Shown here: positions 1 to 8,598 of the stretch, one piece after another
Numbering within the stretch: the first letter of the stretch is position 1
Layout: each line of letters opens with the position of its first letter
Assembly: GCF_041435495.1 (NCBI RefSeq)
Contig: NZ_CP108644.1
Location: forward strand, 8,045,501-8,109,500
Source: Streptomyces sp. NBC_01116
Lineage (GTDB): Bacteria; Actinomycetota; Actinomycetes; Streptomycetales; Streptomycetaceae
Direction of reading: 5' to 3'
DNA: 64,000 bases
The notes under the pieces: generated by a model
The model's input: the letters and a program-made list of their open reading frames with translations, nothing else
What the model was told of the DNA's origin: nothing
Database searches by the model: none
Position numbers and translations under genes: made by a program

Positions 1-1
1 C

Positions 2-823
2 CCGGAGGTCGTCCGGGCGGAGGGGCTGGCCTTCGGCTACCCCGGACGGATGGTCCTGCGCGGGGTGGACCTGAGCGTCCGCGCCGGCGAACTGGTCGCC
101 CTGATCGGGTTGAACGGCTGCGGCAAGAGCACCTTCCTCAAGCTCGCCGCCGGACTGCTCACCCCGAGCGGCGGGCGCGTCCTGCTCGAAGGCGACGACG
201 TGGCGCGGCTCCCCCGCCGCACCGCGGCCCGGCGCGTCGCGCTGCTCCACCAATCGGCGCCCGCGGTACCTGGACTGACCGTGCGTCAACTGGTGCGGCA
301 GGGCCGCTATGCGGCCCGAGGGCCGCTCGGGATGCTGCGGGAGGGCGACGACGAGGTGACGTCCCGGGCGCTCGCGGACGTCGGTGTCACCGACTGGGCC
401 GACCGGCCCGTGGACGTGCTGTCCGGAGGTGAACGCCAGCGGGTCCGGCTGGCCATGGCCCTGGCCCAGGACGCCCGTGTGCTCTTCCTCGACGAGCCGA
501 CCACCTATCTCGATCTGCGGCACCAACTGGAGGTGCTCCAGACGGTCGTACGGCTGCGCGCCGAGCGTCGGCTGACGGTGGTGATGGTGCTGCACGACCT
601 CAACCACGCCGCGCGGTTCGCCGATCGCATCGTCGCGCTGCGTGAGGGGCGCGTCGCCGCCGACGGGCCTCCGGCCGAGGTGGTCACCCGGCGTCTGCTG
701 GCCGAAGTCCTCGGCGTGGAGGGCCGGGTGGGGATCGACAGCGCCGGGGGCTGGCCCGTCTGTTACCCAGATCACCCTCTCGATCCGCTCCAGCTATTGC
801 GGAATGAAAATCATATTCATTAG
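2..823 (+). CDS. Siderophore/metal ABC transporter ATPase, 5'-truncated
   Basis: The frame is already open at the window edge, so the true start lies upstream; an internal ATG at 50 is too late because the preceding residues (VVRAEGLAFGYPG) are typical of the first ABC strand. Walker A (GLNGCGKST), signature (LSGGERQRV) and Walker B (VLFLDEPTTYLD, then HDLNHAARFAD) are all present and match the FecE/FepC/FhuC class that powers uptake of metal-siderophore, heme or cobalamin. The permeases and binding protein are presumably upstream and out of view. Its last codons overlap the Zur-like promoter of the following RiPP locus, so the two units are physically interlocked. The substrate cannot be told from the ATPase alone. 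Confidence 0.9.
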   Translation, partial: PEVVRAEGLAFGYPGRMVLRGVDLSVRAGELVALIGLNGCGKSTFLKLAAGLLTPSGGRVLLEGDDVARLPRRTAARRVALLHQSAPAVPGLTVRQLVRQGRYAARGPLGMLREGDDEVTSRALADVGVTDWADRPVDVLSGGERQRVRLAMALAQDARVLFLDEPTTYLDLRHQLEVLQTVVRLRAERRLTVVMVLHDLNHAARFADRIVALREGRVAADGPPAEVVTRRLLAEVLGVEGRVGIDSAGGWPVCYPDHPLDPLQLLRNENHIH

Positions 824-826
824 TGT
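797..826 (+). promoter_or_regulatory. Promoter of the RiPP precursor gene
   Basis: TTGCGG (797-802) is followed by an 18-nt spacer and TAGTGT (821-826), a fair match to the Streptomyces HrdB pattern (TTGnnn/TAnnnT). It lies in the last codons of the upstream ATPase gene and would give a leader of about 60 nt before the precursor ATG at 897. The spacer is almost exactly filled by the Zur-type palindrome. Predicted by eye only. Confidence 0.55.
803..821 (+). promoter_or_regulatory. Zur-type (zinc repressor) operator
   Basis: The core TGAAAAT-C-ATATTCA (805-819) is a 7-1-7 palindrome with one mismatched pair. With flanking bases it becomes a 19-mer dyad (AATGAAAAT-C-ATATTCATT). It closely matches the actinobacterial Zur box (TGAAAATGATTTTCA as I recall it). 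It is strikingly AT-rich for its surroundings and lies between the -35 and -10 of the precursor promoter, where a bound repressor would block polymerase. A Fur-type box looks similar, but Streptomyces iron control normally uses DtxR/DmdR boxes of a different sequence. Confidence 0.65.
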
Positions 827-896
827 CTGTGCTGCGGCACGCACCAGCGCCGCGACCGAAACACCCATCCGATCCGACCGAATGGAGATTCAACTC

Positions 897-1031
897 ATGG
901 AGAACAACAAGGTGTTCAGCCCGATCGCCGACCAGGGCCAGCTCGCCCACCTCTCCGCCACCCACTCGAACGCCCTCGTCGAGAACCCCTTCGACGACGC
1001 CGTCGAGGCCGACACCGCGGCCGAGAAGTAA
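897..1031 (+). CDS. Putative TOMM/RiPP precursor peptide, 44 aa
   Basis: Small ORF starting MENNKVFSPIADQGQLAHLS and ending with the acidic tail VEADTAAEK. GGAG at 884-887 is 9 nt before ATG 897, which decides this start over an in-frame ATG at 882. It has no Cys; Ser8, Ser20, Thr22, Ser24 and Thr40 are the only residues a YcaO cyclodehydratase could turn into azolines. It is directly followed by a strong hairpin and then by the leader-binding, YcaO and SagB-like genes, the usual order for a RiPP precursor expressed in excess over its enzymes. The leader/core border is not obvious; the SATHSNALVENPF stretch is one candidate core. I do not recognise a named family, so the assignment rests mainly on context. 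Confidence 0.7.
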   Translation: MENNKVFSPIADQGQLAHLSATHSNALVENPFDDAVEADTAAEK

Positions 1032-1072
1032 GCGACGCCTGCCGCTGACGGCAGATTCCCCGCGTAGCGCGG

Positions 1073-1111
1073 GGGCGGGCCCGCCCGGTCACATCCCGGG
1101 CGGGCCCGCCC
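1073..1111 (+). terminator. Hairpin after the precursor gene (attenuator/partial terminator)
   Basis: Perfect 16-bp G+C stem (1073-1088 with 1096-1111) around a 7-nt loop, 41 nt after the precursor stop and 63 nt before the next start. No U-tract follows. In RiPP operons such hairpins often stabilise the precursor mRNA and lower read-through into the enzyme genes. Confidence 0.7.
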
Positions 1112-1174
1112 CGTTCGGCCCCGAACCTCCCCGCACCTCTGCTCCCGTTCCCGCTTCCAGCTCCGGAGGATTCC

Positions 1175-2182
1175 GTGACCCGCAGTCGACTCGCTCCCGG
1201 CACCGGGATCGTCACCGTCCCCGGTGGCGCCCCCGTGCTCCGGACCTCCGGCGGGGAGTTCCTGCGCATCGACACCGGCGGTGTCGCCGCTGAGGACCTG
1301 GTACGCCGGCTGACGGGGGAGGAGGCGCCGGGCGAGGGTGCGGACACCACCGGACTCGCCCGGCTCGTCGCGGCCTTCGAGACGGGCGGGCACGCGGTGT
1401 CCACCCCGCCGCGGGCCCCGCTCGACGGCCGGACCGTCCACGTCCTCGGCGCGCCCGTGCTCACCGAGCCGCTCGCACGCTGCGCCGGGGCGGAGGGGGC
1501 CGAGGTCCACCGGATCACCCCGGACGGTGTGGCGGAGCTGGTCCGGGCGGCCCCGGACCGTGGTGCGGAAGGAAGCGTCGCGGTGGTGTGGTGCCTCGAC
1601 TCACCCGTGCCCGAAGGGCTTTGGGGCACGGCGGACCGGCTGCCCGGGCGGCGCGTGGCCTGGCTGCGCTGCCACCGCGAGGGCGTCCACAGCTGGACCG
1701 AACCCCTTGCCGCGGTCCCGGGAGACGTGACCTCCCGTCACGTCCGGCTCCGCAGACTCGCGGCCACCCCCGCCCACCGCGAACTCGCCGCCTACTGGGC
1801 CGGACACCGGACCCCCGACACGGGACCGCACCCCAGCGAAGCCTCCGCCGCCCTGATCGCCGCACTCCTCACCGCCGACCTGATCGCCTGGGCCGAAGCC
1901 GAAGCCGAAGCCGAAGCCGAAGCCGAAGCCGAAGCCGAAGCCGGGGGCAGGGGCAGGGCCCCGGCCGATGCCGGGCCGGGCCGGGCGGCCGTTCTCCCGG
2001 CGCGCCGTCGGCTGCGCCGGATCGACCTGCGGGATCTCACCCTCACCGAGCACCCCGTGCTCCCCGTCCCGGACGTCGCGCCCCTGCCTGCCGCTGTCCA
2101 TGCTCCTGCTCCTGCCCCTGCCTCCGTCCCGGCCCCGACGCGGGCGCGTGCCGGGTCCGCGGCAGCCACGGCGCGCCCGTGA
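1175..2182 (+). CDS. TOMM leader-peptide-binding (ocin-ThiF-like/RRE) protein
   Basis: 335 aa from GTG 1175, with GGAGGA six nt upstream. Residues about 1-75 (GIVTVPGGAPVLRTSGG, later LARLVAAFETGG) look like the winged-helix RiPP recognition element found at the start of ocin-ThiF/TOMM C-proteins. The middle part (VHVLGAPVLTEPLARC, VAVVWCLDSPV) resembles a degenerate ThiF-like fold without a clear ATP site. It would bind the precursor leader and present it to the YcaO enzyme encoded two genes on. Around residues 239-256 there is a pure (Ala-Glu)8 run encoded by a hexanucleotide repeat, and the C-terminus is a low-complexity Pro/Ala tail. The stop overlaps the next gene by 4 nt (GTGA). The family call is from pattern and context. 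Confidence 0.6.
   Translation: MTRSRLAPGTGIVTVPGGAPVLRTSGGEFLRIDTGGVAAEDLVRRLTGEEAPGEGADTTGLARLVAAFETGGHAVSTPPRAPLDGRTVHVLGAPVLTEPLARCAGAEGAEVHRITPDGVAELVRAAPDRGAEGSVAVVWCLDSPVPEGLWGTADRLPGRRVAWLRCHREGVHSWTEPLAAVPGDVTSRHVRLRRLAATPAHRELAAYWAGHRTPDTGPHPSEASAALIAALLTADLIAWAEAEAEAEAEAEAEAEAGGRGRAPADAGPGRAAVLPARRRLRRIDLRDLTLTEHPVLPVPDVAPLPAAVHAPAPAPASVPAPTRARAGSAAATARP
1892..1939 (+). repeat. (gccgaa)8 in-frame hexanucleotide repeat
   Basis: Eight perfect tandem copies of gccgaa inside the leader-binding-protein gene, encoding alternating Ala-Glu. A change of copy number would add or remove two residues without shifting frame, so it is a length-variable linker rather than an on/off switch. Confidence 0.95.
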
Positions 2183-3831
2183 ACACCCGCACCGTGTACG
2201 TCCCCACGCCGGACGGCACCGCGCTCGCCACCGACGTCTGCCTTCCGGACGGAACCCGCGCCCTTCCCGCCGTCCTGATCAGAACCCCCTACGGGCGCGT
2301 CGCCCACCGCGCCGAGCTGCGCGGCTGGGCGGCGAACGGATTCGCCGCCCTCGCCCAGGACGTACGCGGCCGCCACGACTCACCGGGGCAGTGGCACCCG
2401 TTCCGGGGTCACGAGACGGCGGACGGCGCGGCCACCGTCGCCTGGGTGCGCGCCCAGGCCTGGAGCAACGGGGAGGTCGTCGCCGTCGGCGCCTCCTACG
2501 CCGCGTACTGCGCCCTCGTCACCGCGCTCGCCGCACCCGGCACCGCCCCTGACACCGCACCCGGCACCGCCCCTGACGCCGCCGGTGACACAACCCGCGC
2601 GGCCGGACCCGGGACCGACTCCGGCGACCTCCACCGCGACGGCGTCCCGGACGCCGTCATCGCCGCTGTCCCCGCGCTCGGACTGGCCGAGACGGCGCGG
2701 GAGCCCGCGGGCCCGGAGCGGCTGTGGGCCAGGGCCGGCTGGTGGGCGGCGCACGGCGACCGTCGCGACTCCGACCCGGACGCGTTGGCCCGGGTCCTGG
2801 CGGACGACCCCCGGCTGCTCGAACACCTCCCGGTCATGCGCCTCGCCGCACGGCTGGCCGAGGGCCTGGGACGCGAACTGCCCTCCTGGCCCCGGCTCTG
2901 GAGCGCCGGAGAGCGAGGCCGGCTCGTCGCGCTGGGCTCCGCCGCCCGCCTACCGCTGCTCGCCGTCGGCGGCACCCGTGACCCCTTCGCCGACGACACC
3001 GTGGCCCTCTGGCGCGGCTGGGGCGGACCGTCCCGCCTGCTGCTCGGCCCCTGGGGCCACCGCCTCACCGCCGACCCGGCCGTACCGGCCCGCGCACGCG
3101 TCAACCTCGGTGCGCTGTACGTACGGTGGGCCCGCGCGGCGCTCTCCGGTCGGCTGGCGCCGACCCGGCACGGTGTCATCGCCCTCGGCGACAGTGGCCG
3201 TTGGCACAGCACACAGGGAGCGGCGATCACTCCCGGCGCCACCCCACCGGACCGGCCGGAGGCGGACCACCGCTGGCCCTTCGACACGCCCACCGGGCTA
3301 CGGCTGCTCCACGGAGCCGAGTTCAGCGCCGACCCCGACCGTCCCGTGCGCTCCGACGATCTCGCCGTCCCGGACGACGACGGCCGCGCCGACCGCTGCC
3401 TGCTCCTCTCACCACCGCTGCCCCGCCCGCTCGACCTGGCGGGAGCCGCCGTCGCCCGGATCAACGTCACGGCCGACACGCCCAGTGCCGACTGGGCCGT
3501 ACGGCTGACCGCGCTCGACCCGTCCGGCCGCGCGGATCCGCTCGCCTTCGGCATCGTCCGGCGCACCGGCCCACCCGGCGAGGCCGCGGACATCACCGTG
3601 CCGCTCGGCACGCTGGGCCGTCGGCTGCCCGCCGGCACCCGGCTGCGCGCGGAGATCGCCGGACACCACTTTCCCGCCCACGCCCGCAACCCGCACACCG
3701 GCCAGGACCCGGTCACCGCCACCCGGCTCACCCCGTCCCGCCGCACCGTGAACGCCCGGGGCAGCGCCCTCCACCTGCCCGTCGTCGCCCGACGCCGCTA
3801 TGTCGAGCCCGCACCGGAGATATGCCGTTGA
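2179..3831 (+). CDS. CocE/NonD-type serine hydrolase (peptidase S15-like)
   Basis: 550 aa from GTG 2179, overlapping the previous stop (GTGA). The N-terminus (VYVPTPDGTALATDV, PAVLIRTPYGR) is the classic CocE/NonD beginning, followed by AQDVRGRHDSPG and the nucleophile elbow GASYAAYCA (the family has G-x-S-Y-x-G). GGTRDPFADD near residue 270 supplies a candidate catalytic Asp, and GPWGHRLT a His. A C-terminal jelly-roll domain (residues about 350-540) is typical of X-Pro dipeptidyl peptidases and cocaine esterase. No signal peptide, so probably cytoplasmic. A Gly/Thr/Pro/Asp-rich insert near residues 118-150 is unusual. In a RiPP locus it could trim the leader or hydrolyse an ester or amide of the product; this is inference. 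Confidence 0.75.
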   Translation: MNTRTVYVPTPDGTALATDVCLPDGTRALPAVLIRTPYGRVAHRAELRGWAANGFAALAQDVRGRHDSPGQWHPFRGHETADGAATVAWVRAQAWSNGEVVAVGASYAAYCALVTALAAPGTAPDTAPGTAPDAAGDTTRAAGPGTDSGDLHRDGVPDAVIAAVPALGLAETAREPAGPERLWARAGWWAAHGDRRDSDPDALARVLADDPRLLEHLPVMRLAARLAEGLGRELPSWPRLWSAGERGRLVALGSAARLPLLAVGGTRDPFADDTVALWRGWGGPSRLLLGPWGHRLTADPAVPARARVNLGALYVRWARAALSGRLAPTRHGVIALGDSGRWHSTQGAAITPGATPPDRPEADHRWPFDTPTGLRLLHGAEFSADPDRPVRSDDLAVPDDDGRADRCLLLSPPLPRPLDLAGAAVARINVTADTPSADWAVRLTALDPSGRADPLAFGIVRRTGPPGEAADITVPLGTLGRRLPAGTRLRAEIAGHHFPAHARNPHTGQDPVTATRLTPSRRTVNARGSALHLPVVARRRYVEPAPEICR

Positions 3832-5195
3832 CCAGCGCCCTGCCCATCGAAGCCCTCGTCGATCCCGTCACCGGGATCATCCGCGACGTCGCACCCGTCG
3901 AGCACCCCACCGGTGCGCCGCCCCGCTACACCGCGATGACCGCCGACGTCGCCGACGCCCGCCGCCTCGGCGCCTGGCCCGCCGACCGCGTCTCGCTCGG
4001 CACCACGTTCGGCGACCCCCGGGGCGCCTGGATCGCCGCGGTGGCCGAGGCCGTCGAGCGCTACTGCGGCAACCGCCTCCCCCCGCCCGGACACCCCCAG
4101 GAGCCCCGCCGGGCCACCGCCGCCGAACTGACCGCCGAGGGCCACCGCCTCTACGGACCCGGCGCTCTGCCGGCGTACGCCCCCTGGCAGTACGGCCGCC
4201 GGGGATTCCCGTACGCCGGACTCACCCCCGACACACCGGCGCTGTGGACCAGGGCCACCGAGAACGGGCGGCCCTGCTGGGCCCCCGTAGCACTGACCCA
4301 CCTCAACTGGCGCCAGGGCCGCCTGCGTTCGCTGCCCCGGACCCACCACCTCAACTACGCGGGCATCGCCACCGGGCAGGGCCTCGACGACGCCGTCGAG
4401 CGCGGTCTCCTCGAAGTCGTCGAGCGCGACGCCCTGGAGCTGTGGTGGCACCTGGACGGGCCAACCCGGGGCATCGACCCGGCGAGCGTCCCCGGCCTCA
4501 CCGAGGATCTGGCCGGCTGCGGGCTGGACGTGCGCATCGTGGAGATGCCGTCCGAATTCGCCCCCTGTGTGGCGGCCCTCGCGCACGATCCCGTGCGTGG
4601 CATTCACGCGGCCGGGTTCGCCTGCCGCTACGACCCGGCGGAGGCGGCCCGCAAGGCCGTGCTGGAGGCGGTGCACACCTGGGTGTTCACCCAGGGAGCG
4701 GTGGACGCCGACGGCTGGGTGTACCGGGCGGTCGAAGCCGGAATGCTCGCCCGTGGCCTCTACCTCGACCACCGTGCCGACCGGCGCTATCTCGACGACT
4801 GCGGGCCCGATTTCGCCGCCGTGCGGGACCTCGGGGCCCATGTCCAGGTCTGGCTCGACGACCGGATGTCCCCGCTCGCCCGCCGCTTCACCGAGCCCGC
4901 CCTCGGCCCGGTCCCGGTCACCGAGATCACCCCCGGTAGCCGCACCGCGCTCGACGCGGCGCTCGCCGCCGGCGGACACCGGGTGATCACCGCCGACCTC
5001 ACCACGGAGGACGTCGCCGAGACGCCGCTGCGCGTCGCCCGCGTCCTGGTCTCCGGACTGATCCCCAACGCCCCGGCGGCCTTCGGCTACTTCGGCTGCC
5101 CGCGCTTCGCGGACGCCGCGCTCGCCCGGGGCTGGCGAACCCGACCGCCCACCGCTCCGGGGGACTTCACCCTCGCCCCGCCCCCGCACATGTGA
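3822..5195 (+). CDS. YcaO-type azoline-forming cyclodehydratase
   Basis: 457 aa from ATG 3822 (GGAGA just upstream), overlapping the previous gene by 10 nt. Diagnostic YcaO features run in order: TTFGDPRGAWIAAVAEAVER (about 61-80), GLDDAVERGLLEVVERDALE near the centre, and DPAEAARKAVLEAVHTW, which carry the Glu residues that bind Mg-ATP. The protein ends in a Pro-rich tail (LAPPPHM), as TOMM YcaO enzymes do. YcaO enzymes use ATP to activate backbone amides so that Ser, Thr or Cys side chains close to azolines; with the upstream RRE protein this would be the C+D pair of a TOMM synthetase. Amidine-forming chemistry is an alternative given the Cys-free precursor. Confidence 0.9.
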   Translation: MPLTSALPIEALVDPVTGIIRDVAPVEHPTGAPPRYTAMTADVADARRLGAWPADRVSLGTTFGDPRGAWIAAVAEAVERYCGNRLPPPGHPQEPRRATAAELTAEGHRLYGPGALPAYAPWQYGRRGFPYAGLTPDTPALWTRATENGRPCWAPVALTHLNWRQGRLRSLPRTHHLNYAGIATGQGLDDAVERGLLEVVERDALELWWHLDGPTRGIDPASVPGLTEDLAGCGLDVRIVEMPSEFAPCVAALAHDPVRGIHAAGFACRYDPAEAARKAVLEAVHTWVFTQGAVDADGWVYRAVEAGMLARGLYLDHRADRRYLDDCGPDFAAVRDLGAHVQVWLDDRMSPLARRFTEPALGPVPVTEITPGSRTALDAALAAGGHRVITADLTTEDVAETPLRVARVLVSGLIPNAPAAFGYFGCPRFADAALARGWRTRPPTAPGDFTLAPPPHM

Positions 5196-5209
5196 AGGAG
5201 CGTGCCGCC

Positions 5210-6862
5210 ATGCCCGACCCCTCGGCCCGGACAGCCGCACCCGAATCCGGGGCGCGACCCGCGTCCGGCCTCCTGCGCCGGGCCCTCGCGGACGTCCGCT
5301 CCTCGCGTGCGCCGGGCCCCGCCCCGTACGTCCCCGAGCGCCCGTTCCCCGGGCCCGGGGCCGGGCTGCCGTTGGCCGGGGACGAACCCCGGCCCGGGAT
5401 GGGCCCAGGGGGCCGGGCCGCGGTCGACCTGGACCGCGTCCTGCGCCTCTCGCTGGCCGCGCCCGCCGGTGCCCCGGGCCGGCTGCGGCCCGTTCCCTCG
5501 GCGGGAGCCCTGCACCCGGTGTGCGCGCACCTCCTGGTCGGGCCGGGGTGTTCGCTGCCACCCGGACGTTACGCCTACGACCCGCGCGCCCACCGCGCCC
5601 ACCAGCGCGGCCCCGCCCCCGACGATCCGCCCCCGGGCGTGCTCGTCGTCCTCACCGCCGCCGCCTCGCGCACCGTCGCGCACTACGGCCACCGCGCCTG
5701 GCCGCTGCTCCTGCTGGACACGGGCCACGCCGCCGCGGCCCTGGCGCTGGCCGGGTCGCCGGCCGCCGACGTGCTGGTCTGCCTCGACGCGGACGCCGCC
5801 CTCCTCTCCGCCGCCGCAGGGTTGCCCGCCGCTCCGGACCGGCCCGGGGCCCGGCCCGGCGGCGAACCGGAACTGCCGCTCGCGGCCGTGAGGTTGACGC
5901 CCGCGGGCACGACCGCCGAGTCCCACGGGACACTGAGCGCGTGGGCCGATTCGCCCCGTGCCGCGACGACCCCGTCGCCGCAGCCCGGTGCGGAGACCAT
6001 CCCGCCCCGCGAACTCGCCTCCGCACGGCACTTGTTGCGCCACATCGCGGCATCCCCCGAGCAGCCGGGCGGCACCTGGCACCCGGCCCTCCGCCCGGGA
6101 CCGGTGACCGACGCGGCCTTGGCAGCGCGCCGGAGCGCCCCGCCCGACGACCTGACCCGCCCACCGGGCCGGGATCTGCTCACCCTGCTCCTGACCACAG
6201 CCGGGACAGCACGGCCGGACGGACCCGCCTGGACCGCGGCGGTCGGCGGTGGCGATCCTGCCCTGTACGCGAAGGCGCCCGAGGGCCGGGGCCTCGATGT
6301 CCGCGCCGCCGGAGACGCTCGTCCCACCCTCGCCCACTGGGCCGCGGGCCAGCGGTGGATCGGCGGCACGGGCGCGGTGCTCCTCGCCCACGGCTGCCCC
6401 ATGGACGCCCCGCCGGCCGTTGTTCGCACCTGCCACCTCGCCGCCGGGTACGCGGCCGGAGCGGTCCAGGCCCACGCCACGGCGCTGGGCCTGCGCTCCC
6501 GGCCCATCGGGTCCTGGCAGGGGGCGGACCTGGGCGCGGCGCTGGGCGAGGCGCCCGGACGCGACTGGATCGTGCACGGCGTGGCGGTGGGAGCACCCCC
6601 GCCGCCGGGCCCCGTAGCCCCGGACTCCGCCCGACGCCCACGGACCCCCGAAGGGCCATCAGCCCGGACGGCCCCTGCCACAGCGACCCTGGCACCCACA
6701 CCCACACCCGCACCCGCACCCGCAGCCCCGACCCCGGCACCCGCCGCCCCGGCACCCGCACCCGCAGCCCCGACCCCGGCACCCGTACCCGCAACCCCGA
6801 CAGACGCAGCCCCGACCGCCGCCGCTCCGGCGGCACCGCCCGGCGAGGAAGAACGCCCATGA
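5210..6862 (+). CDS. SagB-like FMN dehydrogenase/nitroreductase
   Basis: 550 aa. ATG 5210 is chosen because AAGGAG (5195-5200) sits 9 nt upstream; a GTG at 5192 overlapping the YcaO stop is less likely. RPVPSAGALHPV (about 93-104) matches the SagB/ThcOx N-terminal signature, and WIGGTGAVLLAH ... AAGYAAGAVQAHATALGL ... RPIGSW matches the second half of that fold. SagB-type flavoproteins oxidise azolines to azoles. The region about 210-330 looks like a divergent repeat of the fold, and the last ~85 residues are a Pro/Ala/Thr tail (APAPAAPTPAPAAP type) with no known role. The stop overlaps the next gene (ATGA). Confidence 0.8.
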   Translation: MPDPSARTAAPESGARPASGLLRRALADVRSSRAPGPAPYVPERPFPGPGAGLPLAGDEPRPGMGPGGRAAVDLDRVLRLSLAAPAGAPGRLRPVPSAGALHPVCAHLLVGPGCSLPPGRYAYDPRAHRAHQRGPAPDDPPPGVLVVLTAAASRTVAHYGHRAWPLLLLDTGHAAAALALAGSPAADVLVCLDADAALLSAAAGLPAAPDRPGARPGGEPELPLAAVRLTPAGTTAESHGTLSAWADSPRAATTPSPQPGAETIPPRELASARHLLRHIAASPEQPGGTWHPALRPGPVTDAALAARRSAPPDDLTRPPGRDLLTLLLTTAGTARPDGPAWTAAVGGGDPALYAKAPEGRGLDVRAAGDARPTLAHWAAGQRWIGGTGAVLLAHGCPMDAPPAVVRTCHLAAGYAAGAVQAHATALGLRSRPIGSWQGADLGAALGEAPGRDWIVHGVAVGAPPPPGPVAPDSARRPRTPEGPSARTAPATATLAPTPTPAPAPAAPTPAPAAPAPAPAAPTPAPVPATPTDAAPTAAAPAAPPGEEERP

Positions 6863-8598
6863 TGCTCCACCCCGAACTCCTGCGCGCCGCGCACACCGCG
6901 CGCCGCCCGCTCGGCCTCGCCACCGCACTGCTCGCGGCGGTCACCGCCACCCACCTCGCCCAGGCCGTCCTTCTCGCCCTCGTGCTCGCCCGGATCGCCC
7001 GGGGGGAGACGTCCGCCCTGGTTCCGCTGCTCACCGCCGTCATCGCCGTCGTCCTGGTCCGCGCCGGACTCGGCCGCGCCCAGCGCCTGACCGCCGTCAC
7101 GGCGGGAGCCACCGTACGGATCAGGCTGCGCGACACCCTGCTGGAGCGGCTCGGCGCACTCGGCCCCACCGCGATCACCGGTGCGCGCGCCGGAGCCGTG
7201 CGCGCCACACTGGTGGACGGCGTCGAGGGCGTCGACGCCTACGTCTCGCGCTATCTGCCCCAAGCGCTCATCACCTGCGCCGTTCCGCCGCTGCTGCTCG
7301 TCGCCGTCGCCCTCGTCGAGCCGTACGCGGCTCTGGCCCTCGGCCCCGCCCTGGTGCTCGCCCTGTTCGGGCCCCGCTGGTGGGACCGGCTGCTCGCGCG
7401 GCGGGGCAAGGAGCACTGGGACTCCTACGAAGCCCTCGCCGCCGACTACCTGGAGGCGCTCCAGGGGATGCCGACCCTGCGCGCGACGGGTGCGGTGGGC
7501 CGCGTACGGGAACGGCTGGAGCGGCGGTCGGCCGCCCTGCACCGGACCACCGTCGCCAAACTCCGGGTCTCGCTCGTCGACACCGGCCTCACCGACCTGG
7601 CCGTCCAGGGCGGCACGGCCGCCGCCGTCCTCGTGGCGTGCTCGTCGGCCGCCACCGGCCGTACCGCCGCCACCGGCACCTACCTCCTGCTGCTCCTCGC
7701 CTCCGAATGCTTCCGCCCCGTCCGCGACCTGTCCCGCGAATGGCACGCGGGATACCTCGGGGTGTCCGCGGCCGACGGGATCGCCGGCCTGCGCACCGCC
7801 GAAGCCGCCGTGCCCGACCGGGGAACCGTGACCGCCGCCTGGGAGGGCGCACCCGAAATCCGTTTCGAGGACGTGCACTTCACCCACCCGGGAAGCGGGC
7901 GGCCCGCCCTCCGCGGCGTCACCTTCACCGCCGCCCCCGGGCGCACCACAGCCGTCGTCGGTCCGTCCGGGGCGGGGAAGTCGACCCTGCTGAGCCTGCT
8001 GCTGCGGCAGCGGGACCCGGACAGCGGCCGCCTCGCCGTCGCCGGGACGGCCACCGCCGCGTACACCCTCGCCTCGCTGCGCCGGGGCATCGCCGTGGTC
8101 TCGCAGGACACCTACCTCTTCCACGCCACGATCGCGGAGAACCTGCGCATCGCCCGCCCGGCCGCCACCGACGAACAACTGCGCGCCGCCGCCCGCACCG
8201 CCGGGATCGACCAGGAGATCGCCCGGCTGCCGGACGGTTACGCCACCCTCGTCGGCGAACGCGGCGCCACCCTCTCCGGCGGACAGCGCCAACGGCTCGC
8301 CCTCGCGCGGGCGCTGCTGGCCGACGCCCCCGTCCTGATCCTGGACGAGGCCACCAGCGCGGTCGACGAGCGCGGCCAGGCCCGCATCGTGCGGGAACTG
8401 TCGGCGGCCGGCCGAGGCCGCACCTGTGTCGTCGTCGCCCACCGGCTGGACGCCGTACGCCACGCCGACCACATCGTCGTCCTCGACGCGGGCCGTGTCG
8501 CCGCGACGGGCGACCACACCACCCTGCTCGCGGGCGGCGGCGTGTACGCCTCGCTCGTCGCGGCCGGACGCACCGCTCAGGAGGAGCGCGCCGCATGA
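6859..8598 (+). CDS. ABC exporter-fold half transporter 1 (CydD-like)
   Basis: 579 aa from ATG 6859 (ATGA overlap). The N-terminal ~320 residues hold a six-helix type IV membrane domain. The nucleotide-binding domain follows with Walker A GPSGAGKST (about 368-376), signature LSGGQRQRLALA (about 472) and Walker B VLILDEATSAVDE (about 492). It overlaps the next gene by 4 nt, so the two half transporters are made together as a heterodimer. The sequence is closest to CydD/thiol-exporter-like proteins. In this locus the likely roles are export of the modified peptide, or import of its metal complex as heterodimers of this fold (YbtPQ, IrtAB) do. Confidence 0.88.
   Translation: MMLHPELLRAAHTARRPLGLATALLAAVTATHLAQAVLLALVLARIARGETSALVPLLTAVIAVVLVRAGLGRAQRLTAVTAGATVRIRLRDTLLERLGALGPTAITGARAGAVRATLVDGVEGVDAYVSRYLPQALITCAVPPLLLVAVALVEPYAALALGPALVLALFGPRWWDRLLARRGKEHWDSYEALAADYLEALQGMPTLRATGAVGRVRERLERRSAALHRTTVAKLRVSLVDTGLTDLAVQGGTAAAVLVACSSAATGRTAATGTYLLLLLASECFRPVRDLSREWHAGYLGVSAADGIAGLRTAEAAVPDRGTVTAAWEGAPEIRFEDVHFTHPGSGRPALRGVTFTAAPGRTTAVVGPSGAGKSTLLSLLLRQRDPDSGRLAVAGTATAAYTLASLRRGIAVVSQDTYLFHATIAENLRIARPAATDEQLRAAARTAGIDQEIARLPDGYATLVGERGATLSGGQRQRLALARALLADAPVLILDEATSAVDERGQARIVRELSAAGRGRTCVVVAHRLDAVRHADHIVVLDAGRVAATGDHTTLLAGGGVYASLVAAGRTAQEERAA

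Noticed and set aside
797..826. Iron (Fur or DmdR) control of the RiPP promoter
   Set aside because: The palindrome could be read as a Fur box, but Streptomyces iron regulation uses DtxR/DmdR boxes with a TTAGG-type core, which is absent here; the spacing and sequence fit Zur better.
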